From Sipunculus nudus (lineage: Eukaryota > Annelida > Sipuncula > Golfingiida > Sipunculidae): a DNA stretch of 64,000 nucleotides. Shown piece after piece: positions 63,483 through 64,000 of the stretch. The notes beneath the pieces are model-generated. The model worked only from the letters and a program-made list of their open reading frames with translations, made no database searches and was not told where the DNA came from. The position numbers were made by a program, and so were the translations under genes. The stretch's first letter is position 1; each line of letters begins with the position of its first letter. The stretch is taken from positions 53,491,659 through 53,555,658 of the forward strand of contig CM049313.1 of the NCBI GenBank assembly GCA_026874595.1, in the 5' to 3' direction.

Positions 63483-64000
63483 GAATCTGAGATGCAATTA
63501 TACATATCCATAAATATTTCATTGAAGGGACAACCAATATCATTGACAAAACGTAAATAAATAAGATATAAATGTCTGCTTATGTTCACGCACATGCATG
63601 ACAAGAATTCACCCTTATGGCGGCTACATGCACAGCAGACAAGTTATATAACCTTCGTGAAAATATTTATGTTCGGTCGAGCGTCATATATTAAATCTTT
63701 ATATATTTTTTACGCTGATTGCATTGGTAGTAAAACTAAATAACCTATCACTAGCAATTTAAGAGCGCTAAACATAGGGTATACTATTACGCCCGCCATT
63801 CAGATAAGGGTAAAGATATATACCATGGGTGAGGGCGGCGTTATCATTCTATATCAGATAAAAGTGTCGTAATACAAAATAAAACAAATCATCCAGGGTG
63901 CCAGATAAGTTAATTATTAGTTTTTGCTGATCTGTCTAAAGTCATTATTACATAAGTGTAGTTTTTTAGATCTTCTATACATTTAAAGGAGTTTGTTTAT

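Larger units (their letters stand above)
63150..64000. other. Upstream flank of gene B
   Basis: Contains (TTA)n, (TA)n and (GA)n microsatellites. The last 500 bp are AT-rich with no exon signal. Confidence 0.5.

Overview
This is a stretch of AT-rich animal nuclear DNA with introns, GT-AG splice sites, many long (TA)n microsatellites, tRNA-derived SINEs and several families of terminal-inverted-repeat elements. No bacterial, organellar or rRNA features are seen. The repeat style suggests a mollusc, probably a bivalve, but that is an impression and not proven. Most long open frames here are AT microsatellites or repeat shadows. The real coding signal lies in short, phase-matched exons.

Region 1 (1-12.3 kb, minus strand) holds one well-supported six-exon gene of 685 codons plus stop. 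All five splice junctions keep frame, and one exon is only 12 nt. The N-terminal YPSATAALDAYI block resembles the lung adenoma susceptibility protein 2 (LAS2, C18orf54) family. A 31-bp minisatellite lies beyond its 3' end. A 2.06-kb inverted-repeat element sits in its last intron, 47 bp from a splice donor. A perfect RFX X-box lies just upstream of the start codon.

Region 2 (12.3-38.2 kb) has no supported complete gene. It contains microsatellites, SINEs, several MITE-like elements, a 277-bp tandem repeat with GGTGGCGCCACC palindromes, a foldback element at 26.7-27.3 kb, a 59-nt hairpin and one possible first exon at 27.45 kb.

Region 3 (38.2-63.2 kb) holds two tiny spliced genes pointing at each other. 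Gene A (plus strand, 38312-48930, five exons) encodes 87 residues. Gene B (minus strand, 63062-55658, three exons) encodes 68 residues. Both have a TATA box, a long first intron, a signal peptide split by a phase-1 intron, a short polar and N-glycosylatable middle, and a last exon entered in phase 2 that encodes a short hydrophobic, proline-containing C-terminus. Gene A looks like gene B plus two symmetric phase 2-2 exons. I recognise no family. The architecture recalls very small GPI-anchored or membrane glycopeptides such as CD52, by form only. This convergent pair is the best candidate for something undescribed.

The intergenic and intronic remainder is repeats: AGGTCA-rich tandem repeats at 52-53 kb, an inverted copy of a 23.4-kb repeat at 54.1 kb, two copies of one SINE family at 45.8 and 58.6 kb, and a pair of X-box motifs at 61.4 kb. 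All gene models rest on reading splice consensus and phase by eye. No transcript or database evidence was available.
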